DNA from: Gnetum montanum
Taxonomy: Eukaryota > Streptophyta > Gnetopsida > Gnetales > Gnetaceae
Assembly (NCBI GenBank): GCA_015680685.1
Contig: MNCI01015561.1
Span: 879,905-943,904, forward strand
DNA: 64,000 nt
Direction: 5' to 3'
Each line of letters starts with the position of its first letter. Positions within the stretch are counted from its first letter, which is position 1. Below are positions 24,125-34,130 of this stretch, piece after piece. Both the position numbers and the translations under genes were made by a program. The notes under the pieces were generated by a model. The model ran no database searches. It saw only the letters and a list, made by a program, of their open reading frames with translations, and was not told the origin of the DNA.

Positions 24125-24409
24125 CTATATTGGTACTGTCCAATATCCAGAGCGTTTACGGACACAGCCAAATTTCAGTTCCAAATGATTTAGTGAGAAG
24201 GGATGAGTAGAGACACATGAGCTGCTGCAAACTTTAGTGGAAGAGCGACTAGTGCAGAAATGATGGAATATATGTTCCTCATTGCATTTGGTATGTGGGG
24301 AGTGCTGCTTCGACCGTGGCTGTTCCCTCTCACTGCTGAGATGATTCATACTCTCTATCTCTGCTTCTGCGCTACCTATCGCAACTGAGCCTTCATCATC
24401 CTCGTTCAT
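24125..24409 (-). CDS. Hypothetical 94-residue frame, uncertain
   Basis: Open from an ATG at 24409. The frame is acidic at the start (MNEDDEGSVAIGSAEAEIES), then rich in Ser, His and Cys. Its base composition is higher in GC than the flanks and it sits in low-copy-looking DNA near the tRNA gene, so it could be a real small gene or a first exon. I recognise no domain, and no splice-supported continuation is evident. It may equally be chance. Confidence 0.2.
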   Translation of the reverse strand: MNEDDEGSVAIGSAEAEIESMNHLSSEREQPRSKQHSPHTKCNEEHIFHHFCTSRSSTKVCSSSCVSTHPFSLNHLELKFGCVRKRSGYWTVPI

Positions 24410-26089
24410 TACTGTTGTGTTTCCTGGTATTTAATCACTTTAATTTTAGAGTGCATCATCTCAGAAACATCTCAGAAATGGTAATTTGATTGTTTGTTTA
24501 AGTGAAGTTTGAAGATAGTGTGAGAGATAATCAGTATCAAACTTTGCTTTAAGTTTTCATCATCTTAGAATTGAACGTGGAAAATGAATTCAATTTTTAC
24601 ACTTGTAAATTATGTGCTGTGGTGAGAAGTTCTTAAGGATGATGAATTACATGCATTTATTTTTTATGCTATGACTGCCTGTTTAAAATAACCTTATAAT
24701 GTTGCAACAAAATTTGTTTTTATTGTCGCCATTGGTACTTAGTCAATTTATAATAAAAACTGAAATTGAAATTTCTAAAACCTGCTCTATTTTCAAAAAA
24801 AATATAAAGTCTATCCCATAGATATTATAGGTCTTCAGGCCTTCAGATGTAATTCAGTAGATCTTACCAGTCTTTGGATACAATAAAATGCAATCCCATA
24901 GATCCTATGAGTCTTCGAATTTAATAAAACTTCAGCTTCACTTTCAGTTTCATTATTTGTATATTCCTGGAAACAGATAAGTATTAATATCATTGTGATT
25001 CTGATTCCTGTCATTGCACAGTAAACAATCAATGGAATCTGTTTAGTTTCATTGTAGATGAAAACATTTATGAGCAACATTTGACTGTAGATTTTAACCA
25101 GGAGAAACAATTATTGGCAACTTGTAACGGTTGAAACTGAGCTTTGAACTGGTAAAAATCCTCTGCGAGGAGAAAGGTATCATAGGATAGGGATGAGGTA
25201 ACTTACATGTATAATGTATTAAAAACTTTCCACGGAAATCTGGTAGCGTTTTTATCTGTTGTTGTTACGCCCCTTTGAGATACGAGAAATTTTTCCCCTT
25301 TTACTCTCTTTTCTTTTCTTTTTTTCTTTAAAAAAAATTAAAAAATGAGACAGGGAATCGTTGATCACTGTACAAGGCTGAACTCGAAACTTGTTTTGGA
25401 TAAATCAATTTTCTGCTACAGAAGGCGAGGTTAATCAATAATCAGAAATGCCCCTCAAATACCTTAGCGCATCTAAAAATGAAAATGAGTGTATCTGGAC
25501 AATTTTGCCCGGCCGTAAAAATTTACAGAAGCTTGCTTAGGTTTTATGTCACCACTAATCAACTATGTACTTAGCCTTAACTTCATCTTTCGCCAATTGT
25601 TCACTTCCGATCATGTAGATTGTTCTGCCGTTGATGATGCGGGGTTCACAATTTGTCTGTTAAAAATAAACTTTTTCAATGGTTTGTAACATTATCCATA
25701 GCTATAACTGAAAAACATTTATTCATGGCGATTAAACCAATAAAGCCTTTTGTAGCAATTTATTTAGTTACACTACGCAAGCATAAAACAATAATTACCA
25801 ATATCTTGATCTAGATCAGTCTCTCTATCTTGGGTGATCTGCTTACTTCGGTAGAATTGGTTTCTTCGGAATTTTCTTTTCTCAATGAAGGATTTTGTAT
25901 TATTCCCGGTTTCTTCTTGTAATGCTGAAGTTATTGTTGCTTCAGAATGTAGTTGTATATGTTGATGTGCAGTAATCCGTAATACTTTTGGTTAGTAATA
26001 TGGTTGCAAATAAGATGCATGATTTTGCTTTTTTTTTTTTAAAGAAGTCTAGGAGTTCAAAATTCTTAAGAGAAGGCATTTAAAAAGAA
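24410..26089. other. AT-rich DNA, no clear gene, one dispersed repeat
   Basis: No gene supported. At 24810-24930 the phrase CCCATAGATCCTATGAGTCTTCG is preceded by a related CCCATAGATATTATAGGTCTTC. Its reverse complement recurs at 54247-54277 beside LINE-derived sequence, so this is probably a LINE 3' tail. A poly-T run (26030-26040) precedes the LINE fragment. Confidence 0.45.
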
Positions 26090-26345
26090 CCAAATTTTGA
26101 TTTAGTAAATGAACTTTCCTTCTCTCTGATGAAGATAGCCTTATCAAAAATGAAAAATAGAAAAATTGTTGGACAAGGTAACATTCCTCTAGAAGCTTAA
26201 AAAGCATTGGGAGATATAGGAGTTTCTAGGTTGATATAATTATTTAACAAAATTTTGAAGGATAGAGAAATGCTCAACACTTAAAGAAAACAAAGAAAAA
26301 TCTTGTTGTTTCCATTTATAAAAATAAAGGAGACTACAAAATCCT
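26090..26345 (+). pseudogene. LINE (non-LTR) reverse transcriptase fragment
   Basis: Plus-strand translation gives LVNELSFSLMKIALSKMKNR, then KIVGQGNIPLEA, stop, KALGDIGVSRLI, stop, LFNKILKDREM and, after a one-base shift, SIYKNKGDYK. This is the order of the plant/animal L1-type reverse transcriptase N-terminal blocks (basic Gly-Pro-Asp-xx-Pro motif, LFNKIL, PIYKNKGD). Three or more stops and a shift make it dead. It ends at about 26345, directly against minus-strand reverse transcriptase of gypsy element C. Confidence 0.75.
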
Positions 26346-27560
26346 TAAATGTTGCCATATTTAATAGCCTAAAATTTATATAGAATTTTCATTTTCTTTC
26401 TTTCTTTGGCACAATCACAAATGGGCTTACCCACTCATTTTTTGCTGCAGGATATATGAATCTAGCCTTAAGATGTTGTTCAACTTCATCCTTAATAACT
26501 TTCTTGAGCTTAGGATTCAATCTTGTTTATGGCTGCCTCCTGAGTTTGATAGAGGGATCTGTATAAATCTAATGTCAGCATATCCATGAATCTATCCATG
26601 TTAGCTGATGATATGACCATGCAAAGATTGTTAACCATATGTTTACTACTTTCAATAGCTTTTGTTTCTACTCTTGACATTGATTGTTACCAAGTTACCA
26701 TTATTAAGAAAAGCATATTCTAATGCTACTAGTAAAGCCTTAAGTTTAAGGAGCTTTTGCTTGAAAACATTAGGGATTTCCAACTTCCCCCAATCTATAT
26801 CCTCATTTTTATGGGAGAGTTGGTTATGGGTCTACTCTAGTCCATCCAAGTTATCTATGTAGGTGCTTGTGAGGATCTCCACTAGTTCCATGCATATTGT
26901 GGATTTCAAACTGTTATTTTTTATCAGCCACTAGGTATCTTCTTATTTGATGGCTACCATTTGATGTTTCAGTGCATTGATTACATGCTTGGATAGATGT
27001 GCTTTTCATGATCCATATTCTCTACATGCAATGACACCCTATATCATTATATATAATGCATAGAACTTGCTTCTTCTCAATCTTTCCAAACTTGTTTTCC
27101 TTGGATATTTCCAAGAAATGATCTCTAATCCTCATCTTAGCATCAATGGTACTAAGCTAAGCCCTTCCCATGATAATAGGGAAGTTCCCTTTACAATTAT
27201 TCACATGAATCACTAAGAAATATATTGGGTATGACCAATTATAGATGGTGGTCATAGTATCCTCCACCAATTGTAATGGAACAATGATGGACTAATCCAC
27301 AAGCTCTAACCTAATATTACATTTCTTTAATAAAGGCAAGTTCCAGGTCTTATACATATCATGAGAAATTAAGTTGATCTTGGAACCCAAATCTAGTAAA
27401 GCCTTGCATGAATCATTTCCTATGATATGCAAATAGATGAGGGAACTCTTAGGATCATATCATTTCCTAGGAAGGTGGCTAGCCTTGATCTAATCTATGA
27501 CCACATGGGTTAACATGATAGTATGTACATTAGAGGACATTTAATTTAAAGGAGGCTCAA
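26346..27560 (-). pseudogene. pol: pol remnant of element C (RT start, linker, protease)
   Basis: Read leftwards. The protease block is near 27370-27410, as the reverse complement of GATCTTGGAACCCAAATCTA, with the surrounding LISHDMYKTWNLPLLKK-like frame. A linker follows, then the RT start (VSPFVIVPKK-like at about 26400-26450, then FRLLNMAT at 26350). Stops are frequent on all frames. Compared with element B it is clearly diverged, consistent with being the oldest insertion. Confidence 0.7.
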
Positions 27561-30500
27561 GGAAAATTCTAGAAGCAATTGATAAAGGGTTAGTAGCCAT
27601 AGATGTATGGGAGGGATTTTATGGACCCTATGACTTGAAGAAAGCCCTTTTTTGAGGCTTATGCTCAGAGCCACTTGGATGATCATTTGGCTATAAGTTT
27701 ATTACCCTTGTTGCATTACATTGTTGTGGCCATGGTGGAATTTCCCCTTACATCAATGGTGTAGGTGGCAAGGGAGTGATATTAGCAAGTGTAGGATTAG
27801 GTGATGGATACATAGGAGGATAAGCAGAGGGAGACTCAGTTCATGGAGTGGAGGTTCAATGATACTCAGGAGGGTAGTAGTGATGAGAAAAAGAAGTGTG
27901 ACTTGCAAAGCCACAAAGAGATACAGGCTGTTGGACATAATATCTATATGGATCTAGCTATCAATAAGGATATTGCTACCTTGGTGGTGGCATCCTCCAT
28001 GACTAAGAGTTTTTCCATTGCTAATACTACTCTTAAGGTTGAGGTGGTGCTCCACTTGGATAATATTGTGTTTGGTGAAATTGCTACTAATAATTTCCTT
28101 GTGAATAAGGTAGGCTTTTGGGTGGTTGTTTCCTTGCCAATTTCAGGTTCAACACATACATCCCAAATTCTTGCACATGTGACACTATAGGGCAACATCC
28201 TTTGAAATGTACATATCAACAAATGGCACATTTGTCATCTTTTGTTTCTAAATCTACAATCTTGTCAAACAATACAGCCTTACCTTTTTACTAATAATGA
28301 TCCCTACCCATATCCTTTTGTCTCCTTCTATCTCTACTACTTCCCTACTCCATCTTCTCCTCCACTATCTTGAGAGTAATTTTGAACTTCTCATCTAAGG
28401 AGTCCCACATTTTATCCATTTTTTCTAATATTTTAGTGACAAATTTCTAGATTAGTAAGGTTTTCCTTTGCACCACTTCATCTAGTGGTGCTTCCTCCTC
28501 TGAAGCATAGAAACACACCTCCCATTTACGAATGAAGGGATCCTTGTTATACTCCTCTACACTTTCTATCTTTTTAAGCCCTCCTTCTTTCTTACCCATC
28601 TGATCAATCAACCTTTGAATCTGATAGGCTCTCATCCTTGAAAGTCTTCCTTGGTCATAGACCCTAAGAGTTTCTTTTATCTTATTTTGGATTCCATTTA
28701 TAATGTGGTGAAGTTGCTTCCTTTGATAAAATCCATAGCCCAAGCATTGGGTAAGAGGGAGTAGTATCTATCCAAGGCTAAATCTAAGGATTCATGATTT
28801 CCTTGCTTCCACCCTTGGATTTATTTCCTCAAGTTGGACACTCAAGAATATGTTTGATACTTGTCATTAAATAGCTCCAACATTGTACTCCACCTGCAAA
28901 TGGACTCTAGTTCTAAAGATCGGTACTAACTTTCTGCTTCCTTGATGAAAGTCCTTAGAAATAGTTTTAACTTATACCACTTATTCTCAATGTTTTATAA
29001 GGCACAAGCATCATGAAAAGCTTACAGATGATGCTATGAATCAGAATTATATCCTCCTTCAATTTTGAAGATACTATTCATATCCAATCTTTTGATCTTA
29101 CTATTCTTTTAATGCCTAGTGGGGATTCAAACTACTTCTAAAACATTCAACATGTTTTTGATGGCCAACAATGGTTCATCATAGTCATTGCATCCATGGT
29201 GGTCCTTATCATGGTCATGCCTCCTATGATGAAACTTGTTGTGCCTCCTCTCTTGGTGATGCTCCTCTTCCTCTTGTGGTTCTCGATGCTCTTGGTTCCT
29301 ATCATCTCGATGAGATTTCTTGTCATCTCCATATTAATCCTAATTACATGGCTTCTCCTGTTAGAGTTTAATGATGATGAGGATAGTAAATGTGGAAAAC
29401 TAGGAGAATGGTACTAACTAGTCATTTTCCTATGGTCCTTTACTTGGTCCTTCTCCTTGTTGTTGTCCTTCTCCTTGTCTTTGGGTGAACGACCAGGAGA
29501 TTTATCCTTTGATGTTCTTTGAACATTGCACTCCATCCTCCCCTTATTAAAGTTCTCCAAGGTTGACTGCAACCATTGATGAAGGATGTTATCCTTGACA
29601 AAATGAGGAGAATCCATATATTGAGACAACCTTAAGAAGAAATCAAGATCCTCTTTCTGTGATTGCAAAAATAATGAAGTTGGGATCCTTTTGCCCTTAG
29701 AGGCTTCATGACATGCTTTGATGTGCCAATTCTTTTTGATTTATGCTTTGGAGGGCTAATAGTCCATAAAGGTATGATCAATTACCTTATACTTTAGGCT
29801 TGTTGATTTAATTCCCAGCTTTATGAGTTTGACCATAAGCATGACAAGAATTGACCAATCAAGGGGCTAATAGGATGTTACCTTCTGATGAGTGGCAAGG
29901 TACCCCTACACTCAACCATACGAATACGAGCATAACATGCACGATCCGGTCGAACTCCGCAGACTAAGTGCCTACACGCCTCATGGAACACTTAAGGTTA
30001 ATTATTCGTTGTCTTCCTAGACTTACTTGTAGTTGTCACGGTGTATGGTTAAGTAAGTTCGAGGTATATGATTTTTATATCTTTTTCGGTTTTATCTACT
30101 ATGCTATCGAGGTGAAGGGTTGAAGAGATTAACTAACTAACTAACTAAGTCTAAATTAACCTAGCGTCAGCATCCGTTCCCACTTACCATACACACCCTA
30201 AACCAATGCAACCGTGGTTACCAAACGCTAGTCATTGCTGGGATCACCACGCATAACGCACGTGCTCAAAGCCGTCGTACTGAAGCACTTAACTAGGAGA
30301 GAAGGGTTGAGAAAGATTTAATTACTAATAAAGCATGTAAATAATGAATAATAAATAACAATGAATAAAATCCTAATTAGCCTATTCCATGCACTGCAAG
30401 GTTTATCCAAGAAGCTCGTCTTTATTGCCGTACACAAACTTGTGTTCAGGTACAATGTTTGCTCGAATAAAGATCTGTTCACTTTAGGACTCCTACTACG

Positions 30501-30970
30501 GGCACATGGAAAATATTCTATCTCTGGAGTGATCAATTTGCCAGAGTTTCCCTACTATCTAGCCTAGGATGAGGAAACAAGGGAGAGCCGCCTCTTATTT
30601 ATAGATATGACGGCCCATGCGATATCACGTCCCATCACCCTCCATATCCCTCTAGCATAATTGTTCATCCTAATGGAGAATGAAGGTGAAATCTAAATAA
30701 TAGGGATTTGGATGTGCATAAACTACTCGTAGCTATTGAGGCTTCTCACTGGTAGTCCTTCAAGTCCTATCCTATTGTTGATTTGATTCATCAACACGAA
30801 GTGGTGATTCATTCCTATAATAAGAAGCCATCTTAGTAATGTGTATTAAGTGTGCCTTAATATAATTTTTTTTATTAATATTTTGTACAAAAAATCACTC
30901 ATTATATTTTCCTTACGATAATTTTATATGGATTTACTAGTTAACAATATTTAGCATACTTAGCTAAACT
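27561..30970 (-). pseudogene. gag: gag remnant of element C (interrupted by a solo LTR)
   Basis: The capsid-like core is at 28447-29060; an open part at 28447-28743 reads GYGFYQRKQLHHIINGIQNK and EGGLKKIESVEEYNKDPF. The knuckle region is near 28180-28250. The N-terminal block (NEQL/FHPH-like, from CATCCTAATGGAG at 30665) is separated from the rest by the solo LTR at 29886-30637. At the position where elements 1, 2 and B have the shared TGA, this copy has AAA (about 29066). Confidence 0.65.
29886..30637 (-). mobile_element. Solo LTR, A type, inserted in gag of element C
   Basis: Plus-strand ends TGATGAGTGG...CCCATCA, 752 bp. Flanks CCTTC (29881-29885) and CCCTC (30638-30642) differ by one base and are a decayed 5-bp target duplication. 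Gag sequence resumes across the insertion (GTTACC before, CCATATCC...TTGTTCATCC after). It contains GCGATATCACG near its U3 end, a TATTTATAGATAT box (revcomp TATA) near 30597 and the conserved LTR 3' part at 29886-30060. No internal region: product of LTR-LTR recombination. Confidence 0.9.
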
Positions 30971-30971
30971 A

Positions 30972-30992
30972 AGTCCCTAGCAGTGGCCCCAA
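30972..30992 (-). other. Primer-binding site of element C
   Basis: The minus strand reads TTGGGGCCACTGCTAGGGAC immediately after the LTR end, the same tRNA-Asp-type site as the sister elements. Confidence 0.75.
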
Positions 30993-31302
30993 TGATGAGC
31001 AATGGGTAGTTTCTACACCCAACTATACAAATCACAACCATTCACAAGCAATCCAATTGAATTTCATGGACTCAATTACCTAAGTTACCAATATTCCTAA
31101 ATAGTGAATTGTATACTTGTAAGTCATTGTCTTCTCAATCCACACTTGTATTTAACTATGCATATGGTTAAGTCTGGTTGAGGCATAAGATTTTTATTTT
31201 TATATTTATTTTATTATATTTTTCTCCTAATTACTTAATGACGAAATCAAGATTTAATGATTAAACTAATTAACTAATTAACTACTTCATTGATTAACTA
31301 TC
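30993..31302 (-). repeat. 5' LTR of element C, first part
   Basis: Plus-strand start TGATGAGCAATGGG, with CTTGTAAGTCATTGTCTTCTC and TGGTTAAGTCTGGTTGAGGC words in register with other LTRs but much diverged. It is interrupted by element B and continues at 42096. Confidence 0.8.
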
Positions 31303-32430
31303 TGATGAGTGATGAGGTACCCCTACGCTCAACCATATGAATATGAGCGTTTCACACATGATCCGGTCAAATTCCAAGGACTAAGTGCTTATGCGCCCTT
31401 GTGGAACAAGGATGGGTTGGTTGATCATTGTCTTCTCAAGCTTACTTGTATGTCACAATTGTATGGTTAAGTAAACTCGAGGCATATGATTTTTATAGCT
31501 TTTATGTTTTTATGTCCTATGCTAGTAGGGAAGGAGAGAGGTAACTAAGTAACTAATTTAACTTAACTACTCATTAACTAAGTTCTAACTAATCCTAACA
31601 CCAGCATCCATTCCCACTAGCCGTACACATCCTAAACCAATGCAACATTGCTAAGATTACCAAACGCTAATCGTTACTAGGTTACCAAGCATTACACGCA
31701 TGCTCGAAGTGGTCATGCTTATGTAATTTAGTGATTTGCTTAATTGATCAAAATGAATTTTTGTGCTAATAACAGAAATGTAAAGTGCATAAAATAAAAT
31801 AAATGCATAAGAAAATAAAACAAAAGAAATGCGTAAGAAAACAAATCTCAAGTGCTGCAAGGATGAATCAAAGAGCTCGTCTTTATTGCTGTACATAAGG
31901 TATGCTCAGGTACACAATGCTTGAATAACGATTCATCCACACTTAGACCTCCTACTACAGGCACTTGGAAAATACTCTAACTTTCAAATAGACTACAAGA
32001 GTTTCACTACTTGACTGCTAAAAGACTTCTCCCCAATTGTGTGACTAGGCACTATATTTATAGACTTGGGAGCAACTACTCTAATAATTAGAGTAACTGC
32101 TCTAATTATTAGAATAACTACTANNNNNNNNNNNNNNNNNNNNNNNNNNNNNNNNNNNNNNNNNNNNNNNNNNNNNNNNNNNNNNNNNNNNNNNNNNNNN
32201 NNNNNNNNNNNNNNNNNNNNNNNNNNNNNNNNNNNNNNNNNNNNNNNNNNNNNNNNNNNNNNNNNNNNNNNNNNNNNNNNNNNNNNNNNNNNNNNNNNNN
32301 NNNNNNNNNNNNNNNNNNNNNNNNNNNNNNNNNNNNNNNNNNNNNNNNNNNNNNNNNNNNNNNNNNNNNNNNNNNNNNNNNNNNNNNNNNNNNNNNNNNN
32401 NNNNNNNNNNNNNNNNNNNNNNNNNNNNNN
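31303..32430 (-). repeat. 3' LTR of element B (B type, end hidden in assembly gap)
   Basis: Starts TGATGAGTGATGAGG on the plus strand and matches the 5' LTR (40349-41272) over about 800 bp, including the AATAAAATAAAT-rich stretch (31795-31830) and the TATTTATAGAC box (32056). The U3 palindromic array begins at 32070 and runs into Ns at 32124. The true end lies in the gap. Confidence 0.85.
32124..32430. other. Assembly gap (307 N)
   Basis: All bases are N. The left border is in the CTCTAA/TTAGAG palindromic U3 array; the right border is sequence of the post-pol region. Any open frames drawn through it are meaningless. Confidence 0.99.
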
Positions 32431-34130
32431 TCCATCCTGAGTGCCTCCTCCAAGCCCAGTCCATTGTTTGTATGATCGCCATCTGCACAAACAACATAGT
32501 CACAAATGAGCAAGGATAAATAAACCACAATGCAATTGATACCTTGCCTCGATATGAAGCGCATTGGCTAAGTTGTGGTTATGGTAGAAACTGGTTCGAA
32601 GATTTATCACAGGTGACTACCCAAGGTGTAGGGGTTAGGCGAATAGTAAAATGAAGAAAATTAAAAAATTTATGCTAGGGCCCCCATGACTAAGAGTGAA
32701 CCTCCGGTAGCTATAAGATGGAAAAATATTAGGAACAAGAAATATGGGAAAAATAATGGCAGCAACGCCAATAAAATGGATGCCATGGATGGGGATGAAA
32801 CAAGAAATGATTGATTGCAGGAAATGTTTAAGGAAAAGAACTTAACAATTGCACCAAAAAGGAATGCCAGTGGGTCCTCCCCAAAGCAGGCTCATGCCTT
32901 TTATGCCTTGATAAGCCTACAAACCAAAGAGTCCGTAGGCTCTAGGAATGTCATTTGGAAGAAAGAGTTAAAAACTTACCCATAAGAATTTATCAAAGAA
33001 AAATGATGCATCAACCTAGAAACAGACTAATGATAGAACCAGCAATGAGGTGGGAAAATGGGAAGAAATATGGAAAGGAGAGGATGGAATGGAATCCCAA
33101 GAACAAGGTTGTGTAAAGTCCCTTGTGTACTTTATGGTTAATGTGACTGAGTAGAACTCATCCCAAATCCAAAATCAAATAAACCACATCTAGTGACCTC
33201 ACATCAACACACTTGACCAATCCATTCACTTGAAGCAACAAGAATGCTTCCACAAAGAGTCACCATCATTCCGAGGAGAGTGAGATGGAGAAGCAGGAAG
33301 CGAGAAAGGGCCTTAGTTAGAGGGAGCCTTCAAGCATGCGTAACATGTCTTCCCAATTCCATAACCAGTGCTTGTAGCCCATATTGGTTTATTATGTCTA
33401 AGGGGTATGATTTGAACTCTCACTTCTTCTTCTTCTTCTTTTTTGCATGAGAACCACATCATGCAAAGACTTATTTTTATTCACTCAGCTTCCTGATTTT
33501 TGAATAATGTTAGAATGACAAAAAACCCAAGAAAAAGCATCCAAGAACCCAAGAGAATGACCAGCACAAATGTATCGAATCCCCTTGATGTCACACCCTT
33601 CTCATCCTTTGAGTCTTTCCTTGGTTTGAAAAATACCCAGCCACCAATTCATTAACAAGTTTACTTAGAAGAAGGGGACTGTACAATTCCAAGCCAAAGG
33701 AGATCATAGAGTTGTATGGATGAGTGGACGGTGTGGACTCATTGCTTATTTTACCAAAAGAACCATACCTTAATATCAGCATCATAATTCAAAAGTCAAA
33801 ACCAAACATTAGCAATCAATATGATATAATTCAATCCACGATCATGAGCACTTCTTGGATGATGAATAAAAGTAAATCAAGTAAACAAAGAAACAGTAAA
33901 AACATGAACAATGGTGTAAAAAAAAAATAAAAAAAGTTGAAAGAATGTGTAAAACAAAAAATGTGTAAAATAAAAATTCAAAAAGAACTAATGGCCTAGA
34001 ATGGTTAGCATAGGTAGCCATCTCCCGCATGATTGAGTTGGAAGGAGGAGATCCAAAATAGTGAGCAAGGTTGTCCATCAAGAGAGGTAGCATGTGTAGT
34101 AGCTGTGCTAAGCTCCTGGAAAGGTTTGGT
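32431..34130 (-). other. Post-pol non-coding region of element B
   Basis: Lies between the pol stop and the 3' LTR. No domain is recognisable on either strand, and no env-like frame of useful length. It includes a (TTC)n run near 33424-33441 and GTGTGACATCAAGGGGATTC (minus strand, near 33580), which recurs in the internal region of element D near 46210. The polypurine tract should be near the gap but is not visible. Confidence 0.6.

Larger units (their letters stand above)
26346..31302 (-). mobile_element. Gypsy element C, left part (pol fragment, gag, part of 5' LTR)
   Basis: The oldest-looking gypsy copy here, in minus orientation. pol is cut inside the reverse transcriptase at 26346. Its 5' LTR begins at 30993 (TGATGAGCAATGGG), is interrupted at 31302 by element B and resumes at 42096. 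The target duplication of B (CTATC at 31298-31302 and 42091-42095) proves the interruption. It also carries a solo LTR at 29886-30637. No 3' LTR is found. Confidence 0.85.

Noticed and set aside
24835-25110. 91-residue minus-strand frame
   Set aside because: It overlaps a dispersed LINE-tail repeat and lacks any domain or splice support.
31993-32564. Open frames of 124-165 residues through the N stretch
   Set aside because: Most of their length is undetermined sequence.
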